Assembly: GCF_004358165.1 (NCBI RefSeq)
Contig: NZ_SMTG01000002.1
Coordinates: forward strand, 806,001-870,000
Direction: 5' to 3'
Length of the DNA: 64,000 nucleotides
Origin: Luteimonas terrae
GTDB lineage: Bacteria; Pseudomonadota; Gammaproteobacteria; Xanthomonadales; Xanthomonadaceae
In this document: one piece after another, positions 1-9,409 of the stretch
How positions within the stretch are numbered: position 1 is the stretch's first letter
How the letters are laid out: each line of letters begins with the position of its first letter
Program-made: the position numbers and the translations under genes
The notes under the pieces: generated by a model
Database searches by the model: none
Told to the model about the DNA's origin: nothing
Seen by the model: the letters and a program-made list of their open reading frames with translations, nothing else

Positions 1-420
1 CGTCACCGGCACGCCCGCGGCCTGCATCAGCGCCTTGGCCTCGCGCTTGTCGCCCATCGCCTGGATCGAGGACGGCTTCGGACCGATGAAGACCACGCCG
101 GCATCGGCGCAGGCTTGCGCGAACGCGGCGTTCTCGGACAGGAAGCCGTAGCCGGGGTGGATCGCCTGTGCACCGGTGCGGCGTGCGGCATCCAGCAGCT
201 TGTCGGCGCGCAGGTAACTCTCGCGCGCCGCCGATGGGCCGATGTGCACGGCCTCGTCCGCCAGACGCACATGGCGCGCGTTGCGGTCGGCGTCGGAATA
301 CACCGCGACGGTGCGGATGCCGAGCCGGCGACAGGTCGCGATGATGCGGCACGCGATCTCGCCGCGATTGGCGATCAGCACCGTGTCGAACAGCGCGCCT
401 CCGGTCATTGCAGGGCTCAT
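1..420 (-). CDS. liuD: Methylcrotonyl-CoA carboxylase alpha subunit (biotin carboxylase), N-terminal part, runs off left edge
   Basis: This is the first 140 residues of a biotin-dependent carboxylase subunit. The biotin carboxylase N-domain is clear: [12 protein letters not shown] near residue 15, the ADEAVHIGP stretch, and [11 protein letters not shown] near residue 88. In leucine catabolism this subunit carboxylates biotin so that the beta subunit can convert 3-methylcrotonyl-CoA to 3-methylglutaconyl-CoA. The ATG at 420 overlaps the stop of the hydratase gene as ATGA, which argues for translational coupling; a second in-frame ATG lies four codons later. Acetyl-, propionyl- and methylcrotonyl-CoA carboxylase alpha subunits look alike in this region, so the specific call comes from the operon. 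The ATP-grasp core and biotinyl domain lie outside the window. Confidence 0.92.
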   Translation of the reverse strand, partial: MSPAMTGGALFDTVLIANRGEIACRIIATCRRLGIRTVAVYSDADRNARHVRLADEAVHIGPSAARESYLRADKLLDAARRTGAQAIHPGYGFLSENAAFAQACADAGVVFIGPKPSSIQAMGDKREAKALMQAAGVPVT

Positions 421-1205
421 CGGGCGTCCTTTGCGCGGCGTGCGGACAGGAAGGCGTCCAGCCGCGTGCGTGCTTCGTCGGTGGCGCGGATGCCGGCGAT
501 GCGCGCGGCCGTGTCGGCAATCAGCGCATCGCCGATGGTCTGGCCATCGAGATCGCGGATCAGCCGCTTGGATTCGGCCTGCGCATTCGGGCCGCCCTGC
601 GCCAGCGCCTGCACCAGCGTGTCGACGGTGGCGTCGAGCGCGTCGTCGGCGACGACTTCATGCAACAGCCCGATCTCGAGTGCCTTCGCCGGCTGGATCA
701 GTTCGGCCGTCAGGAAGTAGCGCGCGGCCTGGCGCGGGCCGATCGCGCGCAGCACGTACGGGCCGATCGTCGCGGGAATCAGGCCGAACTTGACCTCGGA
801 CGTCGCGAACATCGCCTTGTCGCTGGCCACCGCGATGTCGCAAGCCGCGACCAGGCCCAGCCCGCCACCGATCGCCGCGCCATGCACGCGCGCGATCGTC
901 GGCTTGGGCAGTTCCGCCAGGCGGCGCAGCATGCGCGCAAGGGCTTCGGCTTCGTCGCGGTTGCGCACCACGTCGTAGTCGGCCGCGCGGCGCATCCAGT
1001 CGAGATCGGCGCCGGCGGAGAAGCTGCGGCCGCGACCGGCGAGCACGACGACGCGCACGCTGTCGTCCGCGCCCAGCGTCTGCAGGCCGCGATCGATCGC
1101 ATCGATCAGGTGCTCGTCGAACGCGTTGTGTCGCTCGGGGCGATCCATCCACAGGGTCGCCACGGCGCCCTTGCGCTCGATCGCGATGTTCGGTGTGTCG
1201 GTCAT
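417..1205 (-). CDS. liuC: 3-Methylglutaconyl-CoA hydratase (enoyl-CoA hydratase/crotonase family)
   Basis: A 262-residue crotonase-fold protein, normal length for the family. It carries the oxyanion-hole segments [15 protein letters not shown] (about residues 57-71) and [20 protein letters not shown] (about 108-127). Crotonases include hydratases and isomerases; the position between the two methylcrotonyl-CoA carboxylase genes points to hydration of 3-methylglutaconyl-CoA to HMG-CoA, the fourth step of leucine breakdown. The start lies 22 nt after the liuB stop, and the stop overlaps the liuD start (ATGA). It is expected to act in the cytosol as part of one transcript with liuA, liuB and liuD. 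The exact substrate is inferred from context. Confidence 0.9.
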   Translation of the reverse strand: MTDTPNIAIERKGAVATLWMDRPERHNAFDEHLIDAIDRGLQTLGADDSVRVVVLAGRGRSFSAGADLDWMRRAADYDVVRNRDEAEALARMLRRLAELPKPTIARVHGAAIGGGLGLVAACDIAVASDKAMFATSEVKFGLIPATIGPYVLRAIGPRQAARYFLTAELIQPAKALEIGLLHEVVADDALDATVDTLVQALAQGGPNAQAESKRLIRDLDGQTIGDALIADTAARIAGIRATDEARTRLDAFLSARRAKDAR

Positions 1206-1227
1206 TGCGTGTCCTCGTCGCGCCCGG

Positions 1228-2838
1228 TCACATCCGGAAGATGCCGAACGTCGTCTCTTCGTTCGGTGCGTTCAACGCCGCCGACAGCGCCAGCCCCAGT
1301 GCGCGCCGGGTCTTGGCCGGGTCGATGATGCCGTCGTCCCACAGGCGTGCGCTGGCGTAGTACGGATGACCCTGCTGTTCGAACTGCTCGCGGATCGGCG
1401 CCTTGAACGCGTCCTCGTCTTCCGCCGACCACGTGCCGCCCTTGGCCTCGATGCTGTCGCGGCGCACGGTGGCCAGCACGCCGGCCGCCTGTTCGCCGCC
1501 CATCACGCCGATGCGGGCGTTGGGCCACATCCACAGGAAACGCGGCGAGTACGCGCGGCCGTTCATGCCGTAGTTGCCGGCACCGAAACTGCCGCCGATG
1601 ACGACGGTGAATTTCGGCACCTTCGCGCAGGCGACCGCTGTCACGAGTTTCGCGCCATCACGCGCGATGCCGCCGTTCTCGTATTTCTTGCCGACCATGA
1701 AGCCGGTGATGTTCTGCAGGAACAGCAACGGGATGCCGCGCTTGGCGCACAGCTCGACGAAGTGCGCGCCCTTGAGCGCACTCTCGGAAAACAGGATGCC
1801 GTTGTTGGCGACGATGCCGATCGGATGGCCATGCAGATGCGCAAAGCCCGTGACCAGCGTGGTGCCGTAGCGCGCCTTGAATTCCTCGAAGCGCGAGCCG
1901 TCGACGAGACGCGCGATCACTTCGCGCACGTCATACGGCTTGCGCGTATCGGCCGGAATCACGCCGTAGAGTTCCTCGGCCGGATACAGCGGCTCTTCGG
2001 ACGGCCGCATCTGCAGCTCGCCCAGCTTGCGCCAGTTGAGCGAGGCGACGATGTCGCGCACGCGCGCCAGCGCATCGAGATCGTCTTCGGCGAAGTGATC
2101 GGCCACGCCGGAGATGCGCGTATGCACATCGGCACCGCCCAGCGATTCGGCATCGACCTCCTCGCCCGTCGCCGCCTTTACCAGCGGCGGGCCGCCGAGG
2201 AAGATCGTGCCCTCCTCCTTGACGATCACCGTCTCGTCGCTCATCGCCGGCACGTAGGCGCCACCGGCGGTGCACGAGCCCATCACGCAGGCGATCTGCG
2301 GAATGCCCTGCGCGGACAGATTGGCCTGGTTGTAGAAGATGCGGCCGAAATGGTCGCGATCGGGGAACACCTCGTCCTGCATCGGCAGGAAGGCGCCGCC
2401 GGAATCGACCAGATAGATGCACGGCAGGCGGTTCTGCTGCGCGATCTCCTGCGCACGCAGATGCTTCTTTACCGTCATCGGGTAGTAGGTGCCGCCCTTC
2501 ACCGTCGCATCGTTGGCGACGATCATGCATTCGACGCCGCTGACCAGGCCGATGCCGGCGACGACGCCCGCACTGGGCACCTCGCCGCCGTACATGCCGT
2601 GCGCCGCCATCGGCGCGACCTCGAGGAACGGCGCGCCGGGATCGATCAAGGCATCGATGCGATCACGCGCCAGCAGCTTGCCGCGCTTGCGGTGCTTCTC
2701 GCGCGCGGCCTCGCTGCCGCCCTGGGCGATGCGCGCATGCGTGGCGCGCAGATCGTCGACCGCCGCCTGCATCGCCGCGGCATTGGTCTGGAAACTCTCA
2801 CCGGCCGGGTCGATCCGGCTCTGCAGGATGGCCATCAA
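1228..2838 (-). CDS. liuB: Methylcrotonyl-CoA carboxylase beta subunit (carboxyltransferase)
   Basis: A 536-residue carboxyltransferase, the usual length for methylcrotonyl-CoA carboxylase beta. It transfers CO2 from carboxybiotin to 3-methylcrotonyl-CoA. Visible family signatures include [14 protein letters not shown] near residue 55, [20 protein letters not shown] near 188, and the C-terminal acyl-CoA binding stretch [20 protein letters not shown] near 420. The start is 7 nt after the liuA stop, so the genes are almost certainly cotranscribed. Propionyl-CoA carboxylase beta subunits are close relatives, but the neighbours (isovaleryl-CoA dehydrogenase and methylglutaconyl-CoA hydratase) settle the assignment. 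Confidence 0.93.
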   Translation of the reverse strand: MMAILQSRIDPAGESFQTNAAAMQAAVDDLRATHARIAQGGSEAAREKHRKRGKLLARDRIDALIDPGAPFLEVAPMAAHGMYGGEVPSAGVVAGIGLVSGVECMIVANDATVKGGTYYPMTVKKHLRAQEIAQQNRLPCIYLVDSGGAFLPMQDEVFPDRDHFGRIFYNQANLSAQGIPQIACVMGSCTAGGAYVPAMSDETVIVKEEGTIFLGGPPLVKAATGEEVDAESLGGADVHTRISGVADHFAEDDLDALARVRDIVASLNWRKLGELQMRPSEEPLYPAEELYGVIPADTRKPYDVREVIARLVDGSRFEEFKARYGTTLVTGFAHLHGHPIGIVANNGILFSESALKGAHFVELCAKRGIPLLFLQNITGFMVGKKYENGGIARDGAKLVTAVACAKVPKFTVVIGGSFGAGNYGMNGRAYSPRFLWMWPNARIGVMGGEQAAGVLATVRRDSIEAKGGTWSAEDEDAFKAPIREQFEQQGHPYYASARLWDDGIIDPAKTRRALGLALSAALNAPNEETTFGIFRM

Positions 2839-2845
2839 TGATCCT

Positions 2846-4009
2846 TCAGCTGGTCTGGCGCAACAGTTCGCGGCCGATCAGCATGCGCCGGATCTCCGAC
2901 GTGCCCGCGCCGATCTCGTAGAGCTTGGCGTCGCGCCACAGGCGGCCCACCGGATACTCGTTGATGTAGCCGTTGCCGCCCAGCGCCTGGATCGCCTGCC
3001 CGGCCAGCCACGTCGCCTTCTCGGCGGCGTAGAGGATCACGCCCGCGGCGTCCTGGCGGGTGATCCTGCCGGCGTCGGCCGCCTTCGCCACGGCGTACAC
3101 GTAGGCGCGGCAGGCGTTGTAGGCGACGTACATGTCGGCGACCTTGCCCTGCATCAGCTGGAAGTTGCCGATGGCCTCGCCGAACTGGTGGCGCTCGTGC
3201 ACGTACGGCAGCACCGCATCGAGGCCCGCGGCCATCAGGCCCAGCGGACCCCCCGACAGCACCAGCCGCTCGTAGTCCAGACCCGACATCAGCACCTTGA
3301 CGCCGCCGCCGACCTCGCCGAGCACGTTCTCGACCGGCACCTCGCAATCCTCGAACACCAGCTCGCAGGTGTCCGACGAGCGCATGCCGAGCTTGTCGAG
3401 CTTCTGCGCGGTCGAAAAGCCCTTGAAGCCCTTCTCGATGATGAAGGTGGTGATGCCCTTCGGGCCGGCGTCCGGATCGGTCTTCGCATAGACCACCAGC
3501 ACATCGGCGGCGGGGCCGTTGGTGATCCACATCTTGTTGCCGTTGAGCACGTAGCGGTCGCCGCGCAGCTCGGCGCGCAGCTTCATGCCGACCACGTCCG
3601 AGCCTGCGCCGGGCTCGCTCATCGCCAGCGCGCCGACGTGTTCGCCGCTGCACAGCTTCGGCAAGTAATGCTGCTTCTGCGCCTCGGTGGCGTTCTTGCG
3701 CAGCTGGTTGAGGCACAGGTTCGAATGCGCGCCGTAGGACAGGCCGATGCCGCCCGAGGCGCGCGAGATCTCCTCCATCGCGACCACATGGGCCAGATAG
3801 CCCAGGCCCGTGCCGCCGTACTCCTCTTCGACGGTGATGCCCAGCAGGCCCTGCGCGCCGAGTTTGGTCCACAGCGCCGGCGGGAACTGGTTGGCCTCGT
3901 CGGCATGCGTGGCGAGCGGCGCGATCTCCTGCGCGGCGAAGTCCTGCACGGACTCGCGGATCATCTCGATCTCTTCGCCGAGTTGGAAATCGATGGACGG
4001 AATACGCAT
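2846..4009 (-). CDS. liuA: Isovaleryl-CoA dehydrogenase
   Basis: A 387-residue acyl-CoA dehydrogenase that oxidises isovaleryl-CoA to 3-methylcrotonyl-CoA using FAD and passes electrons to electron-transfer flavoprotein. Family features are the acyl-CoA dehydrogenase signature [19 protein letters not shown] (about residues 126-144), the flavin-contact segment around [10 protein letters not shown], the predicted catalytic-base region [16 protein letters not shown], and the C-terminal [19 protein letters not shown]. The ATG at 4009 is chosen because GGAG lies 7 nt upstream and the protein then begins [13 protein letters not shown], like its relatives; the reading frame stays open 23 codons further upstream. 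First gene of the liu operon, divergent from a TetR regulator. Confidence 0.94.
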   Translation of the reverse strand: MRIPSIDFQLGEEIEMIRESVQDFAAQEIAPLATHADEANQFPPALWTKLGAQGLLGITVEEEYGGTGLGYLAHVVAMEEISRASGGIGLSYGAHSNLCLNQLRKNATEAQKQHYLPKLCSGEHVGALAMSEPGAGSDVVGMKLRAELRGDRYVLNGNKMWITNGPAADVLVVYAKTDPDAGPKGITTFIIEKGFKGFSTAQKLDKLGMRSSDTCELVFEDCEVPVENVLGEVGGGVKVLMSGLDYERLVLSGGPLGLMAAGLDAVLPYVHERHQFGEAIGNFQLMQGKVADMYVAYNACRAYVYAVAKAADAGRITRQDAAGVILYAAEKATWLAGQAIQALGGNGYINEYPVGRLWRDAKLYEIGAGTSEIRRMLIGRELLRQTS

Positions 4010-4097
4010 GCTGGACTCCAGGTTCCCGGGGACGACGACCCGCACGGCAGCGCGCCTGCGCGGTGGTCCGATGCGCACAGGCTAGCGGGTTCCGGGG

Positions 4098-4127
4098 AAG
4101 AATTGAACTAGAATTCAAGAATTGAAC
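4098..4127. promoter_or_regulatory. Putative TetR operator between liuA and tetR: repeated TTGAA/TTCAA arms
   Basis: The 132-base gap between liuA and the divergent TetR gene contains an unusually AT-rich 30-base block in otherwise GC-rich DNA. The 11-mer AAGAATTGAAC occurs twice as a direct repeat (4098-4108 and 4117-4127), 19 bases apart. TTCAA at 4114-4118 forms inverted repeats with the TTGAA on either side. TAGAAT at 4109-4114 resembles a -10 element for the TetR gene. Paired, half-overlapping arms of this kind suit binding by a dimeric repressor that also controls its own gene. The binding protein is an inference. Confidence 0.5.
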
Positions 4128-4141
4128 CGAGGATCAGGATT

Positions 4142-4756
4142 TTGAGCTACCGGCGTTCGGACCTGATGGAAGCGCGGCTGACCCGCAACCGCGAGCGGAT
4201 CGTCCAGGCCGCGCGCACGCTGGTGTCCGTGGGCGGCTTCCGCGAGGCGCAGGTGGCCGCCGTCGCCGCCGAGGCCGGCGTGTCGACCGGGCTGATCTAT
4301 CGCTACTTCCCGTCCAAGACCGAGCTGTTCGTCGAAGTGCTGACCGCGGCCATCGATGCGGAGATCGTGATCCTGCGGGGCGCGGCCGCCGCGCACACCG
4401 ATGCCCGCGAACAACTGGGCGCCGCAATCGAAGCCTTCGTGCGTCGCGCCCTCGCCGGTCCGGCGCTGGCCTATGCCTTCATCGCCGAGCCGGTGGACCC
4501 GGAAGTGGACGCCGAACGTATCCGCGGCCGTCGCCGCTTCGGCGACGTGTTCCGCGACATCCTGCTGGCCGGTATCGAACGCAGGGAATTCCCGGCGCAG
4601 GATGCCGATGTCACCGCGGCCTGCATCGTCGGTGCGTTCACCGAAGCGCTGGTCGGACCGGTCGCGCCGATCCTCAAGGAAAAGATTCCGGTGCCTGCGC
4701 AGCTCGTCGATTCGATCCGCGAGGTCTGCCTGCGCGCGGCCGGTTCGGTGCGCTGA
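4142..4756 (+). CDS. TetR/AcrR-family regulator, probable regulator of the liu operon
   Basis: A 204-residue protein with an N-terminal TetR helix-turn-helix: residues about 15-62 include RERIVQAARTLVSVGGF, VAAVAAEAGVSTGLIYRYF and PSKTELFVEV. The C-terminal ligand-binding domain is not recognisable by motif. The TTG start at 4142 is preferred because GAGGA (4129-4133) sits 8 nt upstream; an ATG at 4166 would shorten the protein by eight residues and lacks a clear ribosome site. It is divergent from liuA and shares the intergenic repeats. In many gammaproteobacteria the liu regulator is a MerR protein (LiuR), while TetR-type LiuQ regulators are known from betaproteobacteria, so this pairing is notable. 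Confidence 0.88.
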   Translation: MSYRRSDLMEARLTRNRERIVQAARTLVSVGGFREAQVAAVAAEAGVSTGLIYRYFPSKTELFVEVLTAAIDAEIVILRGAAAAHTDAREQLGAAIEAFVRRALAGPALAYAFIAEPVDPEVDAERIRGRRRFGDVFRDILLAGIERREFPAQDADVTAACIVGAFTEALVGPVAPILKEKIPVPAQLVDSIREVCLRAAGSVR

Positions 4757-4919
4757 TCGGTCACGTGTCTTCGATGGCGCTGGCGGCCGGCGCACGCGGC
4801 CGCATCGCATGTGCGCCCCGTTCGACTCCGCGCCACGCGGTAGTGACGGAATGCGCGAAGTGCACACGCACCTCACAGGCAGGACACCACGCTCGCCCGA
4901 CCTTTCGTCGGAGCCCGTC

Positions 4920-7055
4920 ATGGCCAGCAAGTCGCCAGCCCCCAAGTCGTCCCGCGTGTCTGCCCGGCAGCCCGACACCCGCATATCGAAGGCTGCGCCC
5001 GCCACCGCCGACCTGCGCGGCAACGGTGACGAGCTGCAGCAGCAGGCCGGTGGCTCGCATCCGCAGCTGACGACCAACCAGGGCATTCCGGTCGCCGACA
5101 ACCAGAACTCGCTCAAGTCCGGCGGGCCGCGCGGGCCGACGCTGCTGGAGGATTTCATCCTCCGCGAGAAGATCACCCACTTCGATCACGAGCGCATTCC
5201 CGAGCGCATTGTCCACGCACGCGGCAGCGCGGCGCACGGCACGTTCGAACTCACGCAGTCGCTGTCGCAGTACACCACTGCGCGCATCCTCACCGAGGTC
5301 GGCGTCAAGACGCCGGTGTTCACCCGCTTCTCCACCGTCGCCGGCGGCGCCGGTTCGGTCGACACGCCGCGCGACGTGCGCGGCTTCGCGGTGAAGTTCT
5401 ACACGCCCGAAGGCAACTGGGATCTGGTGGGCAACAACATCCCGGTGTTCTTCATCCAGGACGCGATGAAGTTTCCGGACCTCGTGCACTCGGTGAAGAT
5501 GGAGCCCGACCGCGCATTTCCGCAGGCGGCCAGTGCGCACGACACGTTCTGGGACTTCGTGTCGCTGACGCCCGAAACCATGCACATGATCATGTGGGCG
5601 ATGAGCGACCGCACGATCCCGCGCTCGCTGCGCACCATCGAAGGCTTCGGCGTGCACACGTTCCGCTTGCTCGATGCCGACGGCAACAGCACCTTCGTGA
5701 AGTTCCACTGGCGGCCCGTGCTGGGCATCCAGTCCACGGTGTGGGACGAGGCCCTCAAGCTGCAGGCCGCCGACAACGACTTCCATCGGCGCGACCTGTT
5801 CGAGGCCATCCAGAACGGCGACTTCCCCGCCTGGGATCTCGCGGTGCAGCTGTTCACCGAAGACGAGGCCGATGCGTTCCCGTTCGATCATCTCGATGCG
5901 ACCAAGCTGATTCCCGAGGAACTCGTGCCCCTGCAGGTCATTGGCCGGATGACGCTGGACCGCTGGCCGGACAACTTCTTCGCCGAGACCGAACAGGTGG
6001 CCTACTGCCCGGCCAACATCGTGCCGGGCATCGACTTCAGCAACGATCCGCTGCTGCAGGGCCGTCTGTTCTCGTATCTCGACACGCAGCTCTCACGTCT
6101 GGGCGGACCGAACTTCCACCAGATTCCGGTCAATGCGCCCAAGTGCCCGTTCGCCAACAACCAGCGCGACGGCCACATGCAGATGCAGATTCCCAAGGGC
6201 CGGGTGAACTACGAGCCCAGTTCGCTGCAGGCCGACAGCCCGCGCGCCTCGCGCGAGGCCGGTTATCGCCATCATGCGACCGTCGACGACGGCGCCAAGG
6301 GCCGTGTGCGTCCGGACAGCTTCGCCGACCATTACAGCCAGGCGCGCCTGTTCTTCCGCAGCCAGAGCGAGATCGAGCAGGCGCACATGGCGAGCGCGCT
6401 GGTGTTCGAACTGTCCAAGGTCGAGACTGCGCACGTGCGCGAGGCCGTGGTCGGCCATCTGCGCCATGTCGATGCGGACCTTGCGCAGCGCGTCGCCGAT
6501 GGCCTCGGCATGGACGCGCTGCCGCCCGCGCCCGAGGCCCGTGTCGAGGCGAAGGACATGCCGCTCTCGCCTGCCCTGCGCATCATCGACCGCATGCGCG
6601 ACACGCTGCAGGGCCGCTGCGTCGGCATCCTGGTGCACGACGGTTCGGACGCGGGGACGGTCAAGGCATTGCGCAAGGCCGCCGAGGCCGACGGCGCGAC
6701 GGTGAAGATCGTCGCGCCGAAGCTTGGCGGCGCGAAGCTGTCGGACGGCACGCGTCTGCCGGCCGACGGCCAGCTTGCCGGCACGCCTTCGACGGTCTTC
6801 GACGCGGTCGCGCTGGTGCTTTCGGCCGATGGCGGCAGGCAGCTCACCCGCGAAGCCGCGGCCGTCGACTGGGTGCGCGACGCCTTCGGTCACCTCAAGG
6901 CGATCGCCGCGGACGAAGGCGCGCAGGCGGTCCTCAAGGCCGGCGGCGTGAAGCCGGACGGCGGCGTGCTGTCGGCTACGGACACCAAGGCCTTCATTGC
7001 GGCCGCGAAGACACGGCAGTGGGCGCGCGAGCCGAAGGTGCGGATGCTCGCCTGA
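4920..7055 (+). CDS. katE: Large-subunit monofunctional catalase (HPII type)
   Basis: A 711-residue heme catalase that dismutes hydrogen peroxide. The catalytic His is in [11 protein letters not shown] (His99) and the heme-ligand Tyr is in [13 protein letters not shown] (Tyr386). The extended N-terminus and an extra C-terminal flavodoxin/DJ-1-like domain (from about residue 560, [20 protein letters not shown]) mark the large-subunit class. The ATG at 4920 follows GGAG at 4910-4913 with 6 nt spacing; the frame is open further upstream, across the TetR gene, but that part is not catalase-like. No signal peptide is visible, so it is cytoplasmic. A 9-bp inverted repeat (7063-7071 with 7093-7101) just after the stop may help end the transcript. 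Confidence 0.96.
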   Translation: MASKSPAPKSSRVSARQPDTRISKAAPATADLRGNGDELQQQAGGSHPQLTTNQGIPVADNQNSLKSGGPRGPTLLEDFILREKITHFDHERIPERIVHARGSAAHGTFELTQSLSQYTTARILTEVGVKTPVFTRFSTVAGGAGSVDTPRDVRGFAVKFYTPEGNWDLVGNNIPVFFIQDAMKFPDLVHSVKMEPDRAFPQAASAHDTFWDFVSLTPETMHMIMWAMSDRTIPRSLRTIEGFGVHTFRLLDADGNSTFVKFHWRPVLGIQSTVWDEALKLQAADNDFHRRDLFEAIQNGDFPAWDLAVQLFTEDEADAFPFDHLDATKLIPEELVPLQVIGRMTLDRWPDNFFAETEQVAYCPANIVPGIDFSNDPLLQGRLFSYLDTQLSRLGGPNFHQIPVNAPKCPFANNQRDGHMQMQIPKGRVNYEPSSLQADSPRASREAGYRHHATVDDGAKGRVRPDSFADHYSQARLFFRSQSEIEQAHMASALVFELSKVETAHVREAVVGHLRHVDADLAQRVADGLGMDALPPAPEARVEAKDMPLSPALRIIDRMRDTLQGRCVGILVHDGSDAGTVKALRKAAEADGATVKIVAPKLGGAKLSDGTRLPADGQLAGTPSTVFDAVALVLSADGGRQLTREAAAVDWVRDAFGHLKAIAADEGAQAVLKAGGVKPDGGVLSATDTKAFIAAAKTRQWAREPKVRMLA

Positions 7056-7265
7056 CGTCGAAGCGTCCCGTCCTCGATCCGCGCACGATCAGACGGGACG
7101 CCTTTCCCTGCGAGGCAACAGGCGCCGGCGCGGTCAATCGCGCCGTTTTGCGTTTCCAGGACGCCAGTCCTTCAATGCTGGAACTGCGGCGCCCGCGAGT
7201 TTCCGCCGGGCGCTCGTCGTAGGCGGGACGCAGACGCGCTGTCACGCTTGATCTCCGACACTCAC

Positions 7266-9080
7266 TTACTCGGCCGGCGGCGCTGCATAGGTCCCGATCA
7301 CGCGCGCCTTGCCGATGACATGGCCGCGTGCCGCGTCCAGCACCGTGTCGCGATCCGATCCCGGTGCGACGTCCAGCATGCGGTCGAGGGCCAGCACCTG
7401 GAAGTGGTAGTGATGCACGCCCGTGCCCGGCGGCGGCTTGGGACCGTAGTAGCCGGTCGCGCCGTAGCTGTTGCGGCCCTGCCGCAGGTCTTCCGGATCG
7501 GTCAGACGCGGCGATTTCGCCAGACCTTCGGGCAGCGCCGTCATCGCCGCCGGAATGTTCCAGGCCACCCAGTGCACGAAGGGTCTCGGCATCGCCGCGT
7601 CCCGGTCTTCCATGATCAGCGCATAGGACTGCGCACCTTCGACCGGCTGCCAGCGCAGCGCCGGCGACACGCCTTCGCCGTACTCGCTGTGACGCGAGGG
7701 GATCGGCTGGCCGTCGGCAAACGCCTGCGACTGCACGGACATGTCCGCGTCGCGACGCACACGCGTTTCCGGTCGATCGAAGGCCAGGGGCACGCTGTGT
7801 CCCTTGCTGGCCTGCTGCTGCATCGGGCCGGCGGGAACCGGCGCATCCGCGCGTGAGCCACGCGTATTGCGCGCCGGTGCGCCGGTGTAGGCGATGCGAT
7901 AGATCGTGCCGTTGCCGTCGTCGCTCATCAGCAGTGACCCGTCCGGCAGGACGGCCAGGCCGACCGGCCGTGCGATCTGCGCGTTGCCATCGTCGACAAG
8001 AAAGCCGGTGGCGAAGGGCTCGATCGCGCGCGGCTTGCCGTTCTCGAATTCCACGCGGGCGATCTCGTAGCCGGCAGCGGGCTTGCGGTTCCACGAGCCG
8101 CGCATCGCGACGAAGGCGTCGCCCTGGTAGGCCGCCGGGAACGCCTGGCCGCGATAGAAGGCCATCTGCATCGGCGCGGCGTGCGGCGTGTAGCCCATGA
8201 CCATGGGCTCGCTCATGTCGCGCCACTGCGCCTTGGTGATGCCGCCGACCGGCGTGGTCTGCGGATGCAGGCCGCCGTCTGCGAAGACGTGCGGCCAGCC
8301 GTACTGCTTGCCCAGTTCGATGCGGTTGAGTTCCTCGGCATGCGCGTCGTCACCGAGGCTGTCGATGTTGTGGTCCATGCCCCACAGCTCGCCCGTCTGC
8401 GGCTGCCAGCCGAGGCCGATCGTGTTGCGCAGGCCCGAGGCGAAGATGCTGCGCGAGGTGCCGTCGGGCTCCATCCGCAACAGCGTGGCGTGTTCGGGAT
8501 TGGTCTCGTTGCACGCGTTGCAGGTGGAGCCGACGCTCAGATAGAGCTTGCCGTCCGGCCCGAACGCCAGCGTGCGATTCGGGTGTTGTCCGCCGTCGGG
8601 CAGGTCGTCGAGCAGCAGTTCAGCCTCGCCGAGACGGCCATCGGCCTGGATCGGCGCGCGCAGCAGCTCCTTGACCGTCACGACGTAGAGATGGTCGCCG
8701 TGGACCGCCAGACCATGCGCATCGGGCCGATGCAGGACGGGGACCGGCGCGCCGTCGCTGCGGCCGTCACCATCGGCGTCGTGCATCAGCAGCACGTCGC
8801 CCTGCTCGCGCCGGGAGACGTAGATGTGCCCGGCCGGGTGCACGGCAAGAATGCGCGGATTCAACAGGCCGGATGCGAACACGCCGATCTCGAAGCCCTC
8901 GGGCAGCTGGATGGCCTGCAGACGTTCGGGCGTCGGGTCCGATGGTCCGGGTTTGAACACCGTGTGGCGGACGGCCGTATCGGTGCCGTCGCCCTGCTGC
9001 GCGAAGGCCGGCGCGGCCGCCAGTGATGCCAGGACGGCGGTGGACAGCACAAGCCTGTGGATCCGTTGAGCGGTCGCCAT
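7266..9080 (-). CDS. Secreted fusion: glucose/sorbosone dehydrogenase-type beta-propeller plus PEBP (YbhB/YbcL) domain
   Basis: A 604-residue protein beginning MATAQRIHRLVLS with a typical signal peptide (cleavage near AFAQQ), so exported. Residues about 55-405 match the PQQ-dependent sugar/sorbosone dehydrogenase propeller: ILAVHPAGHIYVSRREQGDV, GPDGKLYLSVGSTCNACNET, GWPHVFADGG and LLMSDDGNGTIYRIAYTG. Residues about 450-604 are a phosphatidylethanolamine-binding-protein-like domain: SPALRW, HWVAWNIP and GYYGPKPPPGTGVHHYHFQV. The first domain may oxidise sugars or aldehydes with PQQ; the ligand of the second is unknown. The start at 9080 is set by the signal peptide; the upstream 108 codons in this frame do not look like protein. 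Confidence 0.88.
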   Translation of the reverse strand: MATAQRIHRLVLSTAVLASLAAAPAFAQQGDGTDTAVRHTVFKPGPSDPTPERLQAIQLPEGFEIGVFASGLLNPRILAVHPAGHIYVSRREQGDVLLMHDADGDGRSDGAPVPVLHRPDAHGLAVHGDHLYVVTVKELLRAPIQADGRLGEAELLLDDLPDGGQHPNRTLAFGPDGKLYLSVGSTCNACNETNPEHATLLRMEPDGTSRSIFASGLRNTIGLGWQPQTGELWGMDHNIDSLGDDAHAEELNRIELGKQYGWPHVFADGGLHPQTTPVGGITKAQWRDMSEPMVMGYTPHAAPMQMAFYRGQAFPAAYQGDAFVAMRGSWNRKPAAGYEIARVEFENGKPRAIEPFATGFLVDDGNAQIARPVGLAVLPDGSLLMSDDGNGTIYRIAYTGAPARNTRGSRADAPVPAGPMQQQASKGHSVPLAFDRPETRVRRDADMSVQSQAFADGQPIPSRHSEYGEGVSPALRWQPVEGAQSYALIMEDRDAAMPRPFVHWVAWNIPAAMTALPEGLAKSPRLTDPEDLRQGRNSYGATGYYGPKPPPGTGVHHYHFQVLALDRMLDVAPGSDRDTVLDAARGHVIGKARVIGTYAAPPAE

Positions 9081-9215
9081 GTCGCATGCCTCGAAGCGGT
9101 CAGGAGTCTGGACGCTAGGTGCGCGCATGTGGTGCAGCCGCGAATCTGCCGGCCGATATTCGCTGCGTTCGCGACGGTTCGGGCGCGGTCCACGCGTGCC
9201 GGTCGATCGGTGTGA

Positions 9216-9230
9216 TCTCACGCTGTGAGA
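9216..9230. promoter_or_regulatory. 15-base palindrome in the 330-base gap between the sorbosone-dehydrogenase fusion and cho
   Basis: TCTCACGCTGTGAGA is an inverted repeat with 6-base arms and a 3-base centre. It lies about 136 bases before the start of the leftward gene and 180 bases before cho. The size suits a dimeric repressor site, but no regulator gene is adjacent. Nothing else recognisable was seen in the gap 9081-9409. A LexA box was looked for upstream of cho and not found. Confidence 0.3.
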
Positions 9231-9409
9231 CCGCTTGCGTGCACGGTGCGCAGCCTTCCAGTCCCGTCGTGCCCCGTTGATCGATCCGTTCGCGTCATCC
9301 TTCCCTCCTGTCTTCGTCTGCTCGGTAATCCGCGCCCGCTGTACGGCAATCGCGTGGTCGCCCCCGGGCCTGCAGGAATCACCGGGTCTTCGCATCGCCC
9401 GCAACGTCC

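Noticed and set aside
1126-4111. Long plus-strand frames (571 and 540 codons) opposite liuB and liuA.
   Set aside because: They are antisense shadows of two well-identified catabolic genes and show no motifs of their own.
4401-4919. 173 extra codons upstream of the catalase in the same frame.
   Set aside because: They overlap the TetR gene and do not resemble the catalase N-terminus; the ATG at 4920 has a good ribosome site.
9081-9404. 108 extra codons upstream of the sorbosone-dehydrogenase fusion.
   Set aside because: The signal peptide begins at 9080 and the upstream sequence is Arg/Ser-rich with no features.
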